Below are positions 16,700 to 26,900 of a stretch of DNA of 64,000 bases, in pieces. The stretch comes from an uncultured Microbacteriaceae bacterium (GTDB lineage: Bacteria; Actinomycetota; Actinomycetes; Actinomycetales; Microbacteriaceae). Location of the stretch: positions 248,001 to 312,000 of the forward strand of contig CANKXX010000006.1 of assembly GCA_947487835.1 (NCBI GenBank), in the 5' to 3' direction. Position 1 is the stretch's first letter, and each line of letters opens with the position of its first letter. The position numbers and the translations under genes are program-made. Below the pieces are notes generated by a model. It saw only the letters and a program-made list of their open reading frames with translations. It made no database searches and was not told where the DNA came from.

Positions 16700-17934
16700 A
16701 GCGGTGGCTGCACTCGCGGCACGTCACCGTCCTCGACCAGATCGCCTCGAGTGCCTCGAACTTCCTCCTGGTCGCGATCGTCGCGAACGTCTCGTCCGCT
16801 GAGCAGTTCGGCCAGTTCTCCCTCGGCTACGTCCTGCTCGTGTTCTTCCTCGGGCTGCAGCGCGCGCTGATCGGCGAGGTGCTGCTCGTCCGGTTCGCCG
16901 CCGACGGCGCCGACCTCCGCGGCTTCCGGGCTGCGGCCGGCCTCGCCACCCTCGTCGGCGTGCTCGCGCTCGGCGTCCTGGCGGTCGGCGCGTTCTTCGC
17001 CCGGGAGACGAATCCGGAGATCTGGCTCGTCCTCGCCTTCGCCATGCCCGTGCTCCTCCTGCAGGACGCGCTGCGCTACGTGCTCATCTGCCAGAAGCTC
17101 TCCGGCTTCGCCTTCGTCATGGACGCCGTCTGGACGCTGCTGTCGACCGCGGCGATGGTGCTGCTCGCGGTCGCGCGTGCGGACGGCACCTGGGTGGTCG
17201 CCGCGTGGGCGGCCGGGGCCCTGATCTCGGCGGTGCTCGGCATCGCCATCACCAGGGCCTACCCGCGGCCGCTGCTCGGCGTCAGGTGGTTCCTGACCAA
17301 CCGCGACCTCGCGGTCCGCTTCTCCGCGGAGTTCGCGAGCCTCAACGCGTCCACCGCGCTCGTCTGGTTCGTGCTCGCCGGCCCGCTCGGCGCGGTCGGC
17401 ATCGCGGCCCTCCGCGGCGCGTCGCTGCTCTTCTCGCCGCTGAACACCGCGTTCAACTCCGTGCGCATCGCCATGATCCCGGAGCTGGTCCGGTCGCGGA
17501 ACACGCCGCGGTACCGGCGTGGCCTCGTCGAGACCGGCGCCGTCCTCCTCGGCCTCGGCGTGATCTGGAGCGCGGTCGTGCTCCTGCTGCCGGACTCGCT
17601 GGGCCGCATCGCGCTCGGCGACACCTGGGACGCCGCCAAGGACCTCCGTCTGCCGAACACGGTGCAGGCGCTCGCCATGGTCGGCTACACCACGCTTCTC
17701 GCCTACTACCGGTCGAGCTCCCTGCACGTCCAGTCGAGCTGGATGCGAGGCATACTGGCCGGTATGACCCTGGCCGTGCCGATCTTCGCCGCCCTCGCGT
17801 TCGGCGTGCAGGGCGCAGCCTGGGGATTCGCGGCGGCCGTCGCCGTCGCGCTGGCGAGCGGCCTCACCATCACGGCCGCCGCCCGCCGCCGCGGGGGACA
17901 GCGCGGCCTGGAGCCCGGGGGAGAACTCGCATGA
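16696..17934 (+). CDS. Wzx-type polysaccharide flippase
   Basis: A 412-residue polytopic membrane protein with about 12 hydrophobic segments and the general pattern of MOP-superfamily polysaccharide exporters: SSASNFLLVAIVANVSSAEQ in the first helix, then paired helices separated by short basic loops such as RSRNTPRYRRG. It would flip the undecaprenyl-diphosphate-linked repeat unit across the membrane. GTG at 16696 overlaps the upstream stop as GTGA; the start is unambiguous because upstream in-frame sequence lies within the preceding gene. The next gene starts 10 bases after the stop. Confidence 0.85.
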   Translation: MKRWLHSRHVTVLDQIASSASNFLLVAIVANVSSAEQFGQFSLGYVLLVFFLGLQRALIGEVLLVRFAADGADLRGFRAAAGLATLVGVLALGVLAVGAFFARETNPEIWLVLAFAMPVLLLQDALRYVLICQKLSGFAFVMDAVWTLLSTAAMVLLAVARADGTWVVAAWAAGALISAVLGIAITRAYPRPLLGVRWFLTNRDLAVRFSAEFASLNASTALVWFVLAGPLGAVGIAALRGASLLFSPLNTAFNSVRIAMIPELVRSRNTPRYRRGLVETGAVLLGLGVIWSAVVLLLPDSLGRIALGDTWDAAKDLRLPNTVQALAMVGYTTLLAYYRSSSLHVQSSWMRGILAGMTLAVPIFAALAFGVQGAAWGFAAAVAVALASGLTITAAARRRGGQRGLEPGGELA

Positions 17935-17944
17935 GGGGTGCCGC

Positions 17945-19432
17945 GTGACCGACAGGGGGACCGACGTCGGGCTGGCTGCGAAGGGGGGCGACGAGCAGCC
18001 GGGCGACCACATCCTCGGCACGGTCGCCGGCTACGCCACCTTCGGAGCGCTCGGGCTGATCGTCCCGTTCCTCATCTTCTCGGAGCCCGATTCCGGGCGC
18101 AGCTCCGGCTGGGTCATGACGTTCGTCATCCTGATCGTGTCCGCCCTCCGTCTGTCGATGCTCGTGGCGGCCGGTGAGCGGCGCCTGTTCGAGTTCATCT
18201 TCTGGGTGTTCAGCTACGTCTTCTTCGGCCTTGCGCCGACCGTGCAGATCCGCGCCGACCGGATGCCGACCACGACGCTCGACCTCGACCCGACGCTCGA
18301 CGGGCCGACGGCGGCGCTCGCGATGGGCGGGGTGGTCTCGTTCGCGATCGGCTTCGCCTTCGCGCACCGCAACTCCGGTCGCGCCCTGCGGCCGCCCAAG
18401 TCGCATGCGATCCATCGCGGTCGCCTCGTGCTGCTCACGATCGCCGGCTTCGCCGCGACGGGGTACTACCTCAGCAGGGTCGGACCCGCCAACCTGTTCA
18501 CGAGCCGCGCGGAGTTCGCCGACGTCGAGAACCAGCTCTGGCCGGATCCGACGGTCGGCGCCATCGTCGGCGCCGCCTCCGCGGTCCCCATCCTCATCGC
18601 CGCGCACGGCTGGTGGAACATCACCCGGGACGCGCCCCGCAAGTCCGCCGGCCGCATCGTCGCGTCCGTGCTCACGGGCGTGAGTCTGCTGGTGACGAAC
18701 CCGTTCTCGAGCGCGCGGTACCACTTCGGTGTCATCTGGGGCAGCTTCCTCGGACCGCTCGGCGCGTACTCGACGCGGCGGCGCACGTCGATCACCATGG
18801 TCGGCATCATCGTCGGGCTGCTGTTCCTCTTCCCGATCGCCGACCTGTTCCGCCGCAGGGACACCGTCAACGCCATCCGCACGGGCTTCCTGACCGAGTA
18901 CGAGGGCAACGGCGACTACGACGCCTTCGGCCAGCTGTCCAACGCGCTCCTGATGACGGAGACGACGCCGCTGCAGCCGGGGCGCCAGCTCGTCGGCCTC
19001 CTGCTGTTCTGGGTGCCGCGCTCCATCTGGCCGGACAAGCCCAACGGCACCGGGGTGGTGCTCGCGGAGTTCCGCGGCTACAACTTCACGAATCTCTCGG
19101 CCCCGATCTGGGCGGAGATGCTCGTCAACTTCGGCATCCTCGGGGTGCTCGTGCTCTCCGGCCTCGTCGCCGTCGGGCTCGGCCGGCTCGACCGCAACTA
19201 CAGCGCGACCGGCGCGTACGGGGTGGGCGCCATCGCCGCCGCCGTGCTGCCCTTCTACCTGCTGATCCTGCTGCGCGGTTCGCTCCTGCAGGCCATGGGA
19301 ACCCTGGTGCTGATCGTCCTGTCGCTGGTGTTCATCTCGACCCGTTCCGGACCCGCTCCGGGCCCCGCAGCGGACCCTGTCTCGGGCCCCGGATCCGACG
19401 GTCGGGACTCGCACAGATCCGGTCCCGCGTGA
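17945..19432 (+). CDS. Wzy-like O-antigen/EPS polymerase
   Basis: A 495-residue protein with about 10-12 membrane segments and a large loop around residues 285-380 (FRRRDTVNAIRTGFLTEYEG to RSIWPDKPNGTG), the layout of Wzy polymerases and O-antigen ligases. Wzy proteins share little sequence, so the call rests on topology and on its place directly after the flippase. The C-terminal 35 residues are Pro/Gly/Ser-rich and soluble. GTG at 17945 has a GAGGGG Shine-Dalgarno sequence. This is the last gene of the six-gene + strand EPS operon. Confidence 0.8.
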   Translation: MTDRGTDVGLAAKGGDEQPGDHILGTVAGYATFGALGLIVPFLIFSEPDSGRSSGWVMTFVILIVSALRLSMLVAAGERRLFEFIFWVFSYVFFGLAPTVQIRADRMPTTTLDLDPTLDGPTAALAMGGVVSFAIGFAFAHRNSGRALRPPKSHAIHRGRLVLLTIAGFAATGYYLSRVGPANLFTSRAEFADVENQLWPDPTVGAIVGAASAVPILIAAHGWWNITRDAPRKSAGRIVASVLTGVSLLVTNPFSSARYHFGVIWGSFLGPLGAYSTRRRTSITMVGIIVGLLFLFPIADLFRRRDTVNAIRTGFLTEYEGNGDYDAFGQLSNALLMTETTPLQPGRQLVGLLLFWVPRSIWPDKPNGTGVVLAEFRGYNFTNLSAPIWAEMLVNFGILGVLVLSGLVAVGLGRLDRNYSATGAYGVGAIAAAVLPFYLLILLRGSLLQAMGTLVLIVLSLVFISTRSGPAPGPAADPVSGPGSDGRDSHRSGPA

Positions 19433-19436
19433 CCTC

Positions 19437-19483
19437 CCCCATTCTGGGGGCAAGCGCACAGCATTAATGTGAGTAACCTTCGA
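19437..19483 (+). promoter_or_regulatory. Upstream elements of the first LamG gene
   Basis: This region has a 13-bp palindrome CCCCATTCTGGGG (19437-19449) and, further on, gtgagtaaccttcga (19469-19483), 147 bases before the ATG. The 15-bp element is repeated exactly at 23861-23875, 128 bases before the second LamG gene. Similar CCCC-N5-GGGG palindromes lie at 8772-8784 (upstream of the GH71 gene), 35325-35337 (upstream of the sugar-transferase operon) and 43885-43897 (upstream of the M23 gene). A shared regulatory site is possible, but in this GC-rich DNA such palindromes also arise by chance. Confidence 0.3.
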
Positions 19484-19615
19484 GAAGTTCACTGACGAGA
19501 AACTCGGCCTTACCCCACCCCCCTGCGCCGAGGCAACTGCAGAGAGCTTTCTGTTTACCCGCAGTCTCGTGAACCCCTCACGAGGACACTGCTCACCCGA
19601 GGGATAACAACATTC

Positions 19616-22600
19616 ATGCGTAAACCCGCAGCATTACTCACGGCACTCGCCGTGGCCGCCGGAATCACCGTCGCTTCACCGGCACTGTCTCCAGCCGCAG
19701 CACTGTCGCCCGGACTGGACTTCAGCGCAGACAACCTCTCCACCTGGCAGACGGACGGCATCGTGTACGCGATGGCCACCGCCGCCAACGGCAGGGTCGT
19801 CGTCGGCGGCACGTTCAACCAGCTCCGCCCGCCCACCGGCGGCACCGGCACCGCGGTCAGCCGCAGTGCGCTCGCCGTGCTCAACGCCGAGACCGGCGCC
19901 CCGGAGAGCTGCGCGCTCAACGTCGCCTTCACCGGAGGAACCCCGACGGTGCGCTCGCTCGTCGCCTCCCCGGACGGCAACACCGTCTACGTCGGCGGTA
20001 ACTTCACCAGCATCAACGGCGTGAACGTCACGCGCGTCGCCGCGGTGAACCCCGTCACCTGCACCGTCACCTCCTTCCGCGCGCCGTCGGTCTCGGCGAC
20101 CGTCTACGCCATGGCGCTGTCGGGCAACCGGCTGTACCTGGCCGGCGCGTTCACCACGGTCGGTGGCCAGCCGCGCGCGAAGTTCGCGGCCGTCAGCACC
20201 ACGACCAACAGCACCGTCCTCCCGTGGATCGCGGATGCCGGCCTCATCAACCGGGACACGGCGACCGTGACCGCGGACGGCAGGGCCCTCACCGTCTCGC
20301 CCGACGGCTCCAAGGTCGTCGTGGGCGGCGAGTTCGACAGCATCAACGGCGCTGACTCCCACTCGATCGCCGTGGTCGACGGCGCGACCGGCGCGAACGT
20401 GCGCGCCTACCCCGCGCCGTTCATCAACCGCAACTCCGTCACCAAGACGCTCTACTCCGACGGCACCCGCTTCTACGGCGGTAACGAGGGCACCGGCGGC
20501 GGCGTCTTCGACGGCCGCTTCGCGATCAACTGGGCGACCCTCGAGCAGGAGTGGCGCGACACGTGCCTCGGCGCGACCCAGGCGGTCCTCGAGCACAACG
20601 GCACCCTCTACGCGGCGAGCCACGCGCACGACTGCGGCAGCAACGGCGCGTTCCAGGACGGCAAGCGCAACTACTTCACCGCTCAGGACGCCGCGGCTCC
20701 CGCCGCGCTCCTGCAGTGGTTCCCGCGCGGCAACGACGGCATCGGCGAGGGCATCGGTCCGCGCGCGCTGACCATCGCCGCCGGCCGCACCACCGGCAAG
20801 AACTACCTGTGGTCCGGTGGCGAGTTCACCCAGATCAACGGCGTCGCCCAGCAGGGCCTCACCCGCTGGGGACCGGACGACACGGGCAACCCGCCCGCCA
20901 CCGGCGCGACCGCCGAGGCCCTCGAGGGCGGTGCCATCCAGGTGCGCTTCCGCACCGTGACGGACACCGACGACAGCGACCTCACCTACCGCGTGTTCCG
21001 CAACGGCTCCACCACCCCGATCTACGAGACGACGGCGACGTCGTTCTGGTGGACCCGTCCGCAGATCACCTTCATCGACAGCAACGTCACCCCGGGCACG
21101 GCCTACAGCTACCGGGTCCAGGTCAGCGACGGCCGCAACACCAGCGCCCTGTCCGGCTCGAGCACCGCCACCGCGCGGGCCACCGGTTCGGCCTACGCCT
21201 CCCGCGTGATCGACGACGGCGCCTCCCTCTACTGGCGCTACGACGAGACCAGCGGCGAGTGGGTGCAGGACAAGTCGGCGAGCGCGACCACGACGACCGC
21301 GAACAACGGCCTGTACAAGTTCGGTGCCGTCGGCGGCGCCGCCGGGGCGATCCCGAACGACGCGAGCACGTCCGCCACCTTCGACGGTGTCGACGACTTC
21401 GTCTGGGAGGACCAGCTCAAGCTGACGGCCCCGACGACCTACTCGATCGAGACCTGGATCAAGACGGACACGACCACCGGTGGAAAGATCATCGGCTTCG
21501 GCAACGGCCGTCCCCGCACCGATAACCTCGACGCGGTGCTGAGCGGCAGCTACGACCGTCACGTCTACATGGACAACACGGGCCGCCTCAGCTTCGGTGT
21601 CTACACCGGTGCGACCACGGCCATCCGCTCCGCTCAGGCGTACAACGACAACCAGTGGCACCACGTGGTCGCGACGCAGGGCCCCGCGGGCATGCGTCTC
21701 TACGTCGACGGCCTCGCCGTGGGCAGCAACTCGGTGACGAATGCCCAGAACTACGCGGGTGTGTGGCACGTCGGCGGAGACCAGCTCAACGGCTGGCCGA
21801 ACCGCCCGACGAGCAACTACTTCCGCGGCCAGATCGACGAGACGGCCATCTACAACACGCCGCTCTCCGCTCGCACCGTCGCCGATCACTACGGCCTCGG
21901 CGGCGGCACGGCGAACGTCAACTCCGCCCCGGCGGACGCGTACGGCGCGAGCGTGTTCGGTGACGAGCCCGACCTGTACTGGCGCCTGGACGAGACGAGC
22001 GGCGCGGCGAACGACGCCTCGTACTTCGGTCAGAACGACGGCACGGTGGGCGTCGCATCCACCCGCGGCGTCAGCGGTCAGGTGAACGGCGGCTCCGCCG
22101 TCCGCACGACCGGCAGCACCGACAGCCTCGTCGTGAGCCCGCAGAACGGCACCCCCACGGCCTTCACGACCGAGGCGTGGGTCAAGACGACCACGACGAC
22201 CGGTGGCAAGATCCTCGGCTTCGAGGCGGTGCCGACCGGGACCGGTGGCAGCTACGACAAGCAGGTCTACATGACCAACTCCGGCCGGCTGATCTTCGGT
22301 GTCTACGACGGCGCAGCCCAGACCGTCATCTCGCCCAACCCCTACAACGACGGCCAGTGGCACCACATCGTCGCCAGCCAGGACGCGACCGGCATGCGGC
22401 TGTACGTCGACGGCGCCCTCCTGGGCACCAACCCGACCACCAGGAACCAGGTCTTCACGGGCTACTGGCGCGTCGGCGGCGGCAACACCAACTCCTGGCC
22501 GTCCTCCCCGACCACGCCGTTCTTCAGCGGCGACGTGGACGAGGTCGCGGTGTACCCGCGCGGCCTGAGCGCCGCCGAGGTGACCGAGCACTACTCGCTC

Positions 22601-23722
22601 GGCAGCGGGACCACGACGACCGACAGCCAGGCGCCCAGCGTGCCGAGCGATGTCGCCGTCGCGGTGACCGGGGACAGCGCCGCGGTCAGCTGGACCGCCT
22701 CCACCGACAACGTCGGCGTGAGCGAGTACCGCGTCCACCGCGGCACGACCGCGGACTTCGCCGTCACGGCGGAGAACCGCATCGCCACCACGACGACGGC
22801 CGGGCACACCGACCCGGCACTGCCGACCGGGCGGCACTTCTACCGCGTGATCGCCGTCGACGCGGCGGGCAACGCCAGCGCCGCATCCGCTGCGGCCGAG
22901 GCCGTCGTCGCCGACTCGTCGGCACCGTCGGTCCCCGCCGATGTCGTCGCGTCGCTGTCCGGCACGACCGCAACCGTGACCTGGTCGGCCTCGACGGACA
23001 ACGTCGGTGTCGCCGGGTACGCCCTGCACCGCGGTGCTGGCGCGGACTTCGCGGTCACCGACGCCAACCGGATCGCCTCGGGCACGGCGACGTCGTACAC
23101 CGACGCCGGCCTCGCCCCCGGCACGTACCACTACCGGGTCGTGGCGACGGACGCGGCGGGCAACGCCAGCGGCGCCTCCGCTTCGACCGGTGTCACGGTG
23201 AGCAGCCCGTCCACGCCCCCGGTGGTCATCACCGGTGGCCTGACGGCGGACGCCCTGGTCGCGGAGAACAACGCCGCCCGAGCGTACGGCACGGTCAACT
23301 ACCTCGTCTCCCGTGGCGGCACGGGTGCCGCGAACATCAGCTACCTGGCGTTCGATGTCCCCGCCGCCCCCGCAGGCAAGACGCTGACGGGCGCGACGCT
23401 CCGGGTCCGCACCTCCACGGACTCCGCGGCGGCCTCGGTCGACACGTTCGGGCTCCGCCTGGTGTCCGACGCCTGGAACGAGGACACCGTGACCTGGACG
23501 ACGCGGCCCACCGCGCTCGGCGCCACCGTCGGAACCCTGTCCGGGGCCAGCGCCCTGAACGCGTTCTACGACGTGACGCTCGACGCGGCGGCGCTGAACG
23601 CCCTCGCCGGCTCCACCGTCTCCGTCGCGATGATCGGCAGCGGCACGGACAACCTGCGGCTCTGGTCGAGCGAGGCGGCGACGGCGAGCCGTCCGGTCCT
23701 CACGTTCACCTACACCTCGTAA
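19616..23722 (+). CDS. Giant secreted multidomain LamG protein 1
   Basis: A 1368-residue secreted protein. Signal peptide 1-30; a beta-propeller region of delta-60/DUF5122-type blades (about 40-430, with repeats such as VVVGGTFNQL, VYVGGNFTSINGV and VVVGGEFDSING); a fibronectin type III-like domain (about 435-520); two concanavalin-like LamG domains (about 525-770 and 780-1000, each with NDNQWHHVVA or NDGQWHHIVA); two FN3 domains (about 1003-1095 and 1102-1198); and a terminal DNRLRE/CBM96-type domain (about 1202-1368). No membrane anchor or sortase signal is visible. It probably binds surface or extracellular glycans as part of the EPS matrix; no catalytic site is recognisable. It is a tandem paralogue of the next gene and closely follows the Wzy gene. 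Confidence 0.85.
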   Translation: MRKPAALLTALAVAAGITVASPALSPAAALSPGLDFSADNLSTWQTDGIVYAMATAANGRVVVGGTFNQLRPPTGGTGTAVSRSALAVLNAETGAPESCALNVAFTGGTPTVRSLVASPDGNTVYVGGNFTSINGVNVTRVAAVNPVTCTVTSFRAPSVSATVYAMALSGNRLYLAGAFTTVGGQPRAKFAAVSTTTNSTVLPWIADAGLINRDTATVTADGRALTVSPDGSKVVVGGEFDSINGADSHSIAVVDGATGANVRAYPAPFINRNSVTKTLYSDGTRFYGGNEGTGGGVFDGRFAINWATLEQEWRDTCLGATQAVLEHNGTLYAASHAHDCGSNGAFQDGKRNYFTAQDAAAPAALLQWFPRGNDGIGEGIGPRALTIAAGRTTGKNYLWSGGEFTQINGVAQQGLTRWGPDDTGNPPATGATAEALEGGAIQVRFRTVTDTDDSDLTYRVFRNGSTTPIYETTATSFWWTRPQITFIDSNVTPGTAYSYRVQVSDGRNTSALSGSSTATARATGSAYASRVIDDGASLYWRYDETSGEWVQDKSASATTTTANNGLYKFGAVGGAAGAIPNDASTSATFDGVDDFVWEDQLKLTAPTTYSIETWIKTDTTTGGKIIGFGNGRPRTDNLDAVLSGSYDRHVYMDNTGRLSFGVYTGATTAIRSAQAYNDNQWHHVVATQGPAGMRLYVDGLAVGSNSVTNAQNYAGVWHVGGDQLNGWPNRPTSNYFRGQIDETAIYNTPLSARTVADHYGLGGGTANVNSAPADAYGASVFGDEPDLYWRLDETSGAANDASYFGQNDGTVGVASTRGVSGQVNGGSAVRTTGSTDSLVVSPQNGTPTAFTTEAWVKTTTTTGGKILGFEAVPTGTGGSYDKQVYMTNSGRLIFGVYDGAAQTVISPNPYNDGQWHHIVASQDATGMRLYVDGALLGTNPTTRNQVFTGYWRVGGGNTNSWPSSPTTPFFSGDVDEVAVYPRGLSAAEVTEHYSLGSGTTTTDSQAPSVPSDVAVAVTGDSAAVSWTASTDNVGVSEYRVHRGTTADFAVTAENRIATTTTAGHTDPALPTGRHFYRVIAVDAAGNASAASAAAEAVVADSSAPSVPADVVASLSGTTATVTWSASTDNVGVAGYALHRGAGADFAVTDANRIASGTATSYTDAGLAPGTYHYRVVATDAAGNASGASASTGVTVSSPSTPPVVITGGLTADALVAENNAARAYGTVNYLVSRGGTGAANISYLAFDVPAAPAGKTLTGATLRVRTSTDSAAASVDTFGLRLVSDAWNEDTVTWTTRPTALGATVGTLSGASALNAFYDVTLDAAALNALAGSTVSVAMIGSGTDNLRLWSSEAATASRPVLTFTYTS
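22163..22366 (+). repeat. 204-bp tract identical to 26527-26730
   Basis: By base-by-base reading, this segment of LamG gene 1 is identical, including all synonymous positions, to a segment of LamG gene 2. The flanking coding sequence of the two genes differs at many third-codon positions. The tract covers most of the second LamG domain up to the residues QWHH. It is a direct repeat about 4.4 kb apart and looks like a gene-conversion track. Confidence 0.9.
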
Positions 23723-23740
23723 CGAGCGACAGCACTCCCG

Positions 23741-23781
23741 CCACCCGTCGGCGCATCCCTGGAGGATGTGCCGGCGGGTGG
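23741..23781 (+). terminator. Terminator hairpin after LamG gene 1
   Basis: A long imperfect stem (CCACCCG-CGGC-CATCC with GGATG-GCCG-CGGGTGG) closes around a CTGGA-type loop, starting 18 bases after the stop codon. It separates the two LamG genes into different transcription units. Confidence 0.7.
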
Positions 23782-23988
23782 TGTCGTTTCCGCGGGCATG
23801 ATGGCGGACGGCGTCGGGCCGGCGCAACCCTTCTTCTCGCGATACGCGGGCACCGGTAAGGTGAGTAACCTTCGACGAGCCCGACCCTGGATACCCCTGT
23901 CAGCGGCAGACCCACTGCCCATGACTGCCGGAGTCGGACCGATTACACCCGCAGCCTCGCGAACGCTGCACACCCGAGGGACATCACC

Positions 23989-26900
23989 ATGCGCAAAACC
24001 GCAGCTCTACTCACGGCGATCGCCGTGGCCGCCGGAATCAGCGTCGCATCTCCGGCGCTCTCGCCCGCCTCGGCACTGTCGCCGGGCGTTCAGTTCAGCG
24101 CCGAGAACCTGCCCACCTGGCAGACGGACGGCGTCGTCTACGCGCTCGCCACCGCCGCCAACGGCAGAGTCGTCGTCGGCGGCACGTTCAACCAGCTCCG
24201 CCCGCCCACCGGTGGCACCGGCACCGCGGTGAACCGCAGTGCGCTCGCCGTGCTCAACGCCGAGACCGGCGCCCCCGAGAGCTGCGCGCTCAACGTCGCC
24301 TACTCGGCCGGCACGCCGACCGTGCGCTCGCTCGTCGCCTCCCCGGACGGCAACACCGTCTACGTCGGCGGTAACTTCACCAGCATCAACGGCGTCAACG
24401 TCACGCGCGTCGCCGCGATCAACCCGGTCACCTGCACGGTGACCCCGTTCCGGGGTCCCTCGGTGTCGGCGACCGTGTACGCCATGGCGCTGTCCGGTAG
24501 CCGGCTCTACCTCGCCGGCGCCTTCGTGAGCGTCGGCGGTCAGCCGCGTCAGAAGTTCGCCGCCGTGAGCACCACGAGCAACAGCACCGTCCTTCCGTGG
24601 ACCGCGCAGGCCGGTCTCATCGACCGCGCGACGACGGTTACTGCCGACGGCCGGGCGCTCACCGTGTCACCCGACGGCTCGAGGGTCGTGGTCGGCGGCG
24701 AGTTCGACACCATCAACGGCCAGGACTCGCACTCGATCGCCGTGGTCGACGCGGCGACGGGCGCGAACGTGCGCAACTACCCGGCGCCCTTCATCCACCG
24801 CAACTCGGTGACCAAGTCCCTGTACTCGGACGGCACCCGGTTCTACGGCGGCAACGAGGGCACCGGCGGTGGCGTCTTCGACGGCCGCTTCGCGATCAAC
24901 TGGTCGACTCTCGAGCAGGAGTGGCGCGACAACTGCCTCGGCGCCACTCAGGCGGTGCTCGAGCACAACGGCACGCTGTACGCCGCGAGCCACGCGCACG
25001 ACTGCACGAGCATCGGCGCGTTCCAGGACGGCAAGCGCAACTACTTCACCGCGCAGAATGCCGCCGCGCCGGCGAACCTGCTTCAGTGGTTCCCGCGCGG
25101 CAACGACGGCATCGGCGAGGGCATCGGTCCGCGCGCGCTGACCATCGCCGCCGGCCGCACCACGGGCAAGGAGTACCTGTGGTCGGGCGGCGAGTTCACC
25201 CAGATCAACGGGGCCAACCAGCAGGGCCTCACCCGATGGGGACCGGACGACACCGGCAACCCGCCGGCGACGGGCGCGACGGCCGAGGCGCTGACCAACG
25301 GCGCCATCCAGGTGCGCTTCCGCACCGTGATCGACACCGACGACAGCAACCTGACCTACCGCGTGTTCCGCAACGGATCGACGACCCCGATCTACACCAC
25401 GACCGCGACGTCGTTCTGGTGGACGCGTCCCCAGGTGACCTTCGTGGACACGAACGTCACCCCGGGCACGGCGTACAGCTACCGAGTCCAGGTGACTGAC
25501 GGTCGCAACACCAGCGCGCTGTCCGGCTCGAGCACCGCCACCGCGCGGGCCACGGGCTCGGCCTACGCCTCCCGCGTGATCGCCGACGGCGCCCGGATCT
25601 TCTGGCGCTACGACGAGACCAGCGGCGAGTGGGTGCAGGACAAGTCGGCGGGCGCCACGACGACCACCGCGAACAACGGGCTCTACAAGTTCGGCGCCGT
25701 CGGCGGAGCGGCGGGAGCCATCCGCGGTGACACCAGCACGGCGGCCACTTTCGACGGCGTCGACGACTTCGTGTGGGAGGACCAGCTGAAGCAGGCTCCG
25801 ACCACCTACACGATGGAGACCTGGATCAAGACGGACACCACCGCCGGCGGAAAGATCATCGGCTTCGGCACCGGCCGCCCGCGTACCGACAACCTCCAGG
25901 CCAGCCCGAGCCGCACCTTCGACCGTCACGTCTACATGGAGAACTCCGGCCGGCTCACCTTCGGCGTCTACACCGGCAGCATGACCACCGTGCGTTCCGC
26001 GCTCCCCTACAACGACAACCAGTGGCACCACGTGGTCGCGACGCAGGGCCCCGCGGGCATGCGCCTGTACGTCGACGGCCTGGCCGTCGGCAGCAACTCG
26101 GTCACGACGGCGCAGAACTACGCCGGGGTCTGGCACGTCGGCGGCGACAACCTCAACAGCTGGCCGAACCGACCCACGAGCAACTACTTCCGCGGTCAGA
26201 TCGACGAGACGGCCGTCTACAACGCGCCGCTCTCGGCCCGCCAGGTGCTCGAGCACTACGACCTCGGCGGCGCGTCGAACGTCAACGCCGCCCCGACGGA
26301 CGCGTACGGAGCGAGCGTCTACGGCGATCAGCCGGACCTGTACTGGCGCCTCAACGAGGCGACCGGCGTCGCGAACGACTGGTCCTACCTCGGCCGCAAC
26401 GACGGCACGGTGGGGTCGGCGGCCACGCGGGCGGTCGGCGGCAAGGTGAGCGCCGGCTCGGCCATCCGCACGACGGGCAGCACCGACAGCCTGGTCGTGA
26501 GCCCGCAGTCGGGAAGCCCGGACGCGTTCACGACCGAGGCGTGGGTCAAGACGACCACGACGACCGGTGGCAAGATCCTCGGCTTCGAGGCGGTGCCGAC
26601 CGGGACCGGTGGCAGCTACGACAAGCAGGTCTACATGACCAACTCCGGCCGGCTGATCTTCGGTGTCTACGACGGCGCAGCCCAGACCGTCATCTCGCCC
26701 AACCCCTACAACGACGGCCAGTGGCACCACGTCGTGGCGTCGCAGGACTCGTCGGGCATGAAGCTCTACGTCGACGGCGCCCTCCTCGGCACCAACCCGG
26801 CGACGAGGAACCAGGTGTTCTCCGGGCACTGGCGGGTCGGCGGCGGAAGCACCACGTCGTGGCCGTCGTCGCCGTCGACGCCGTTCTTCAGCGGAGACAT

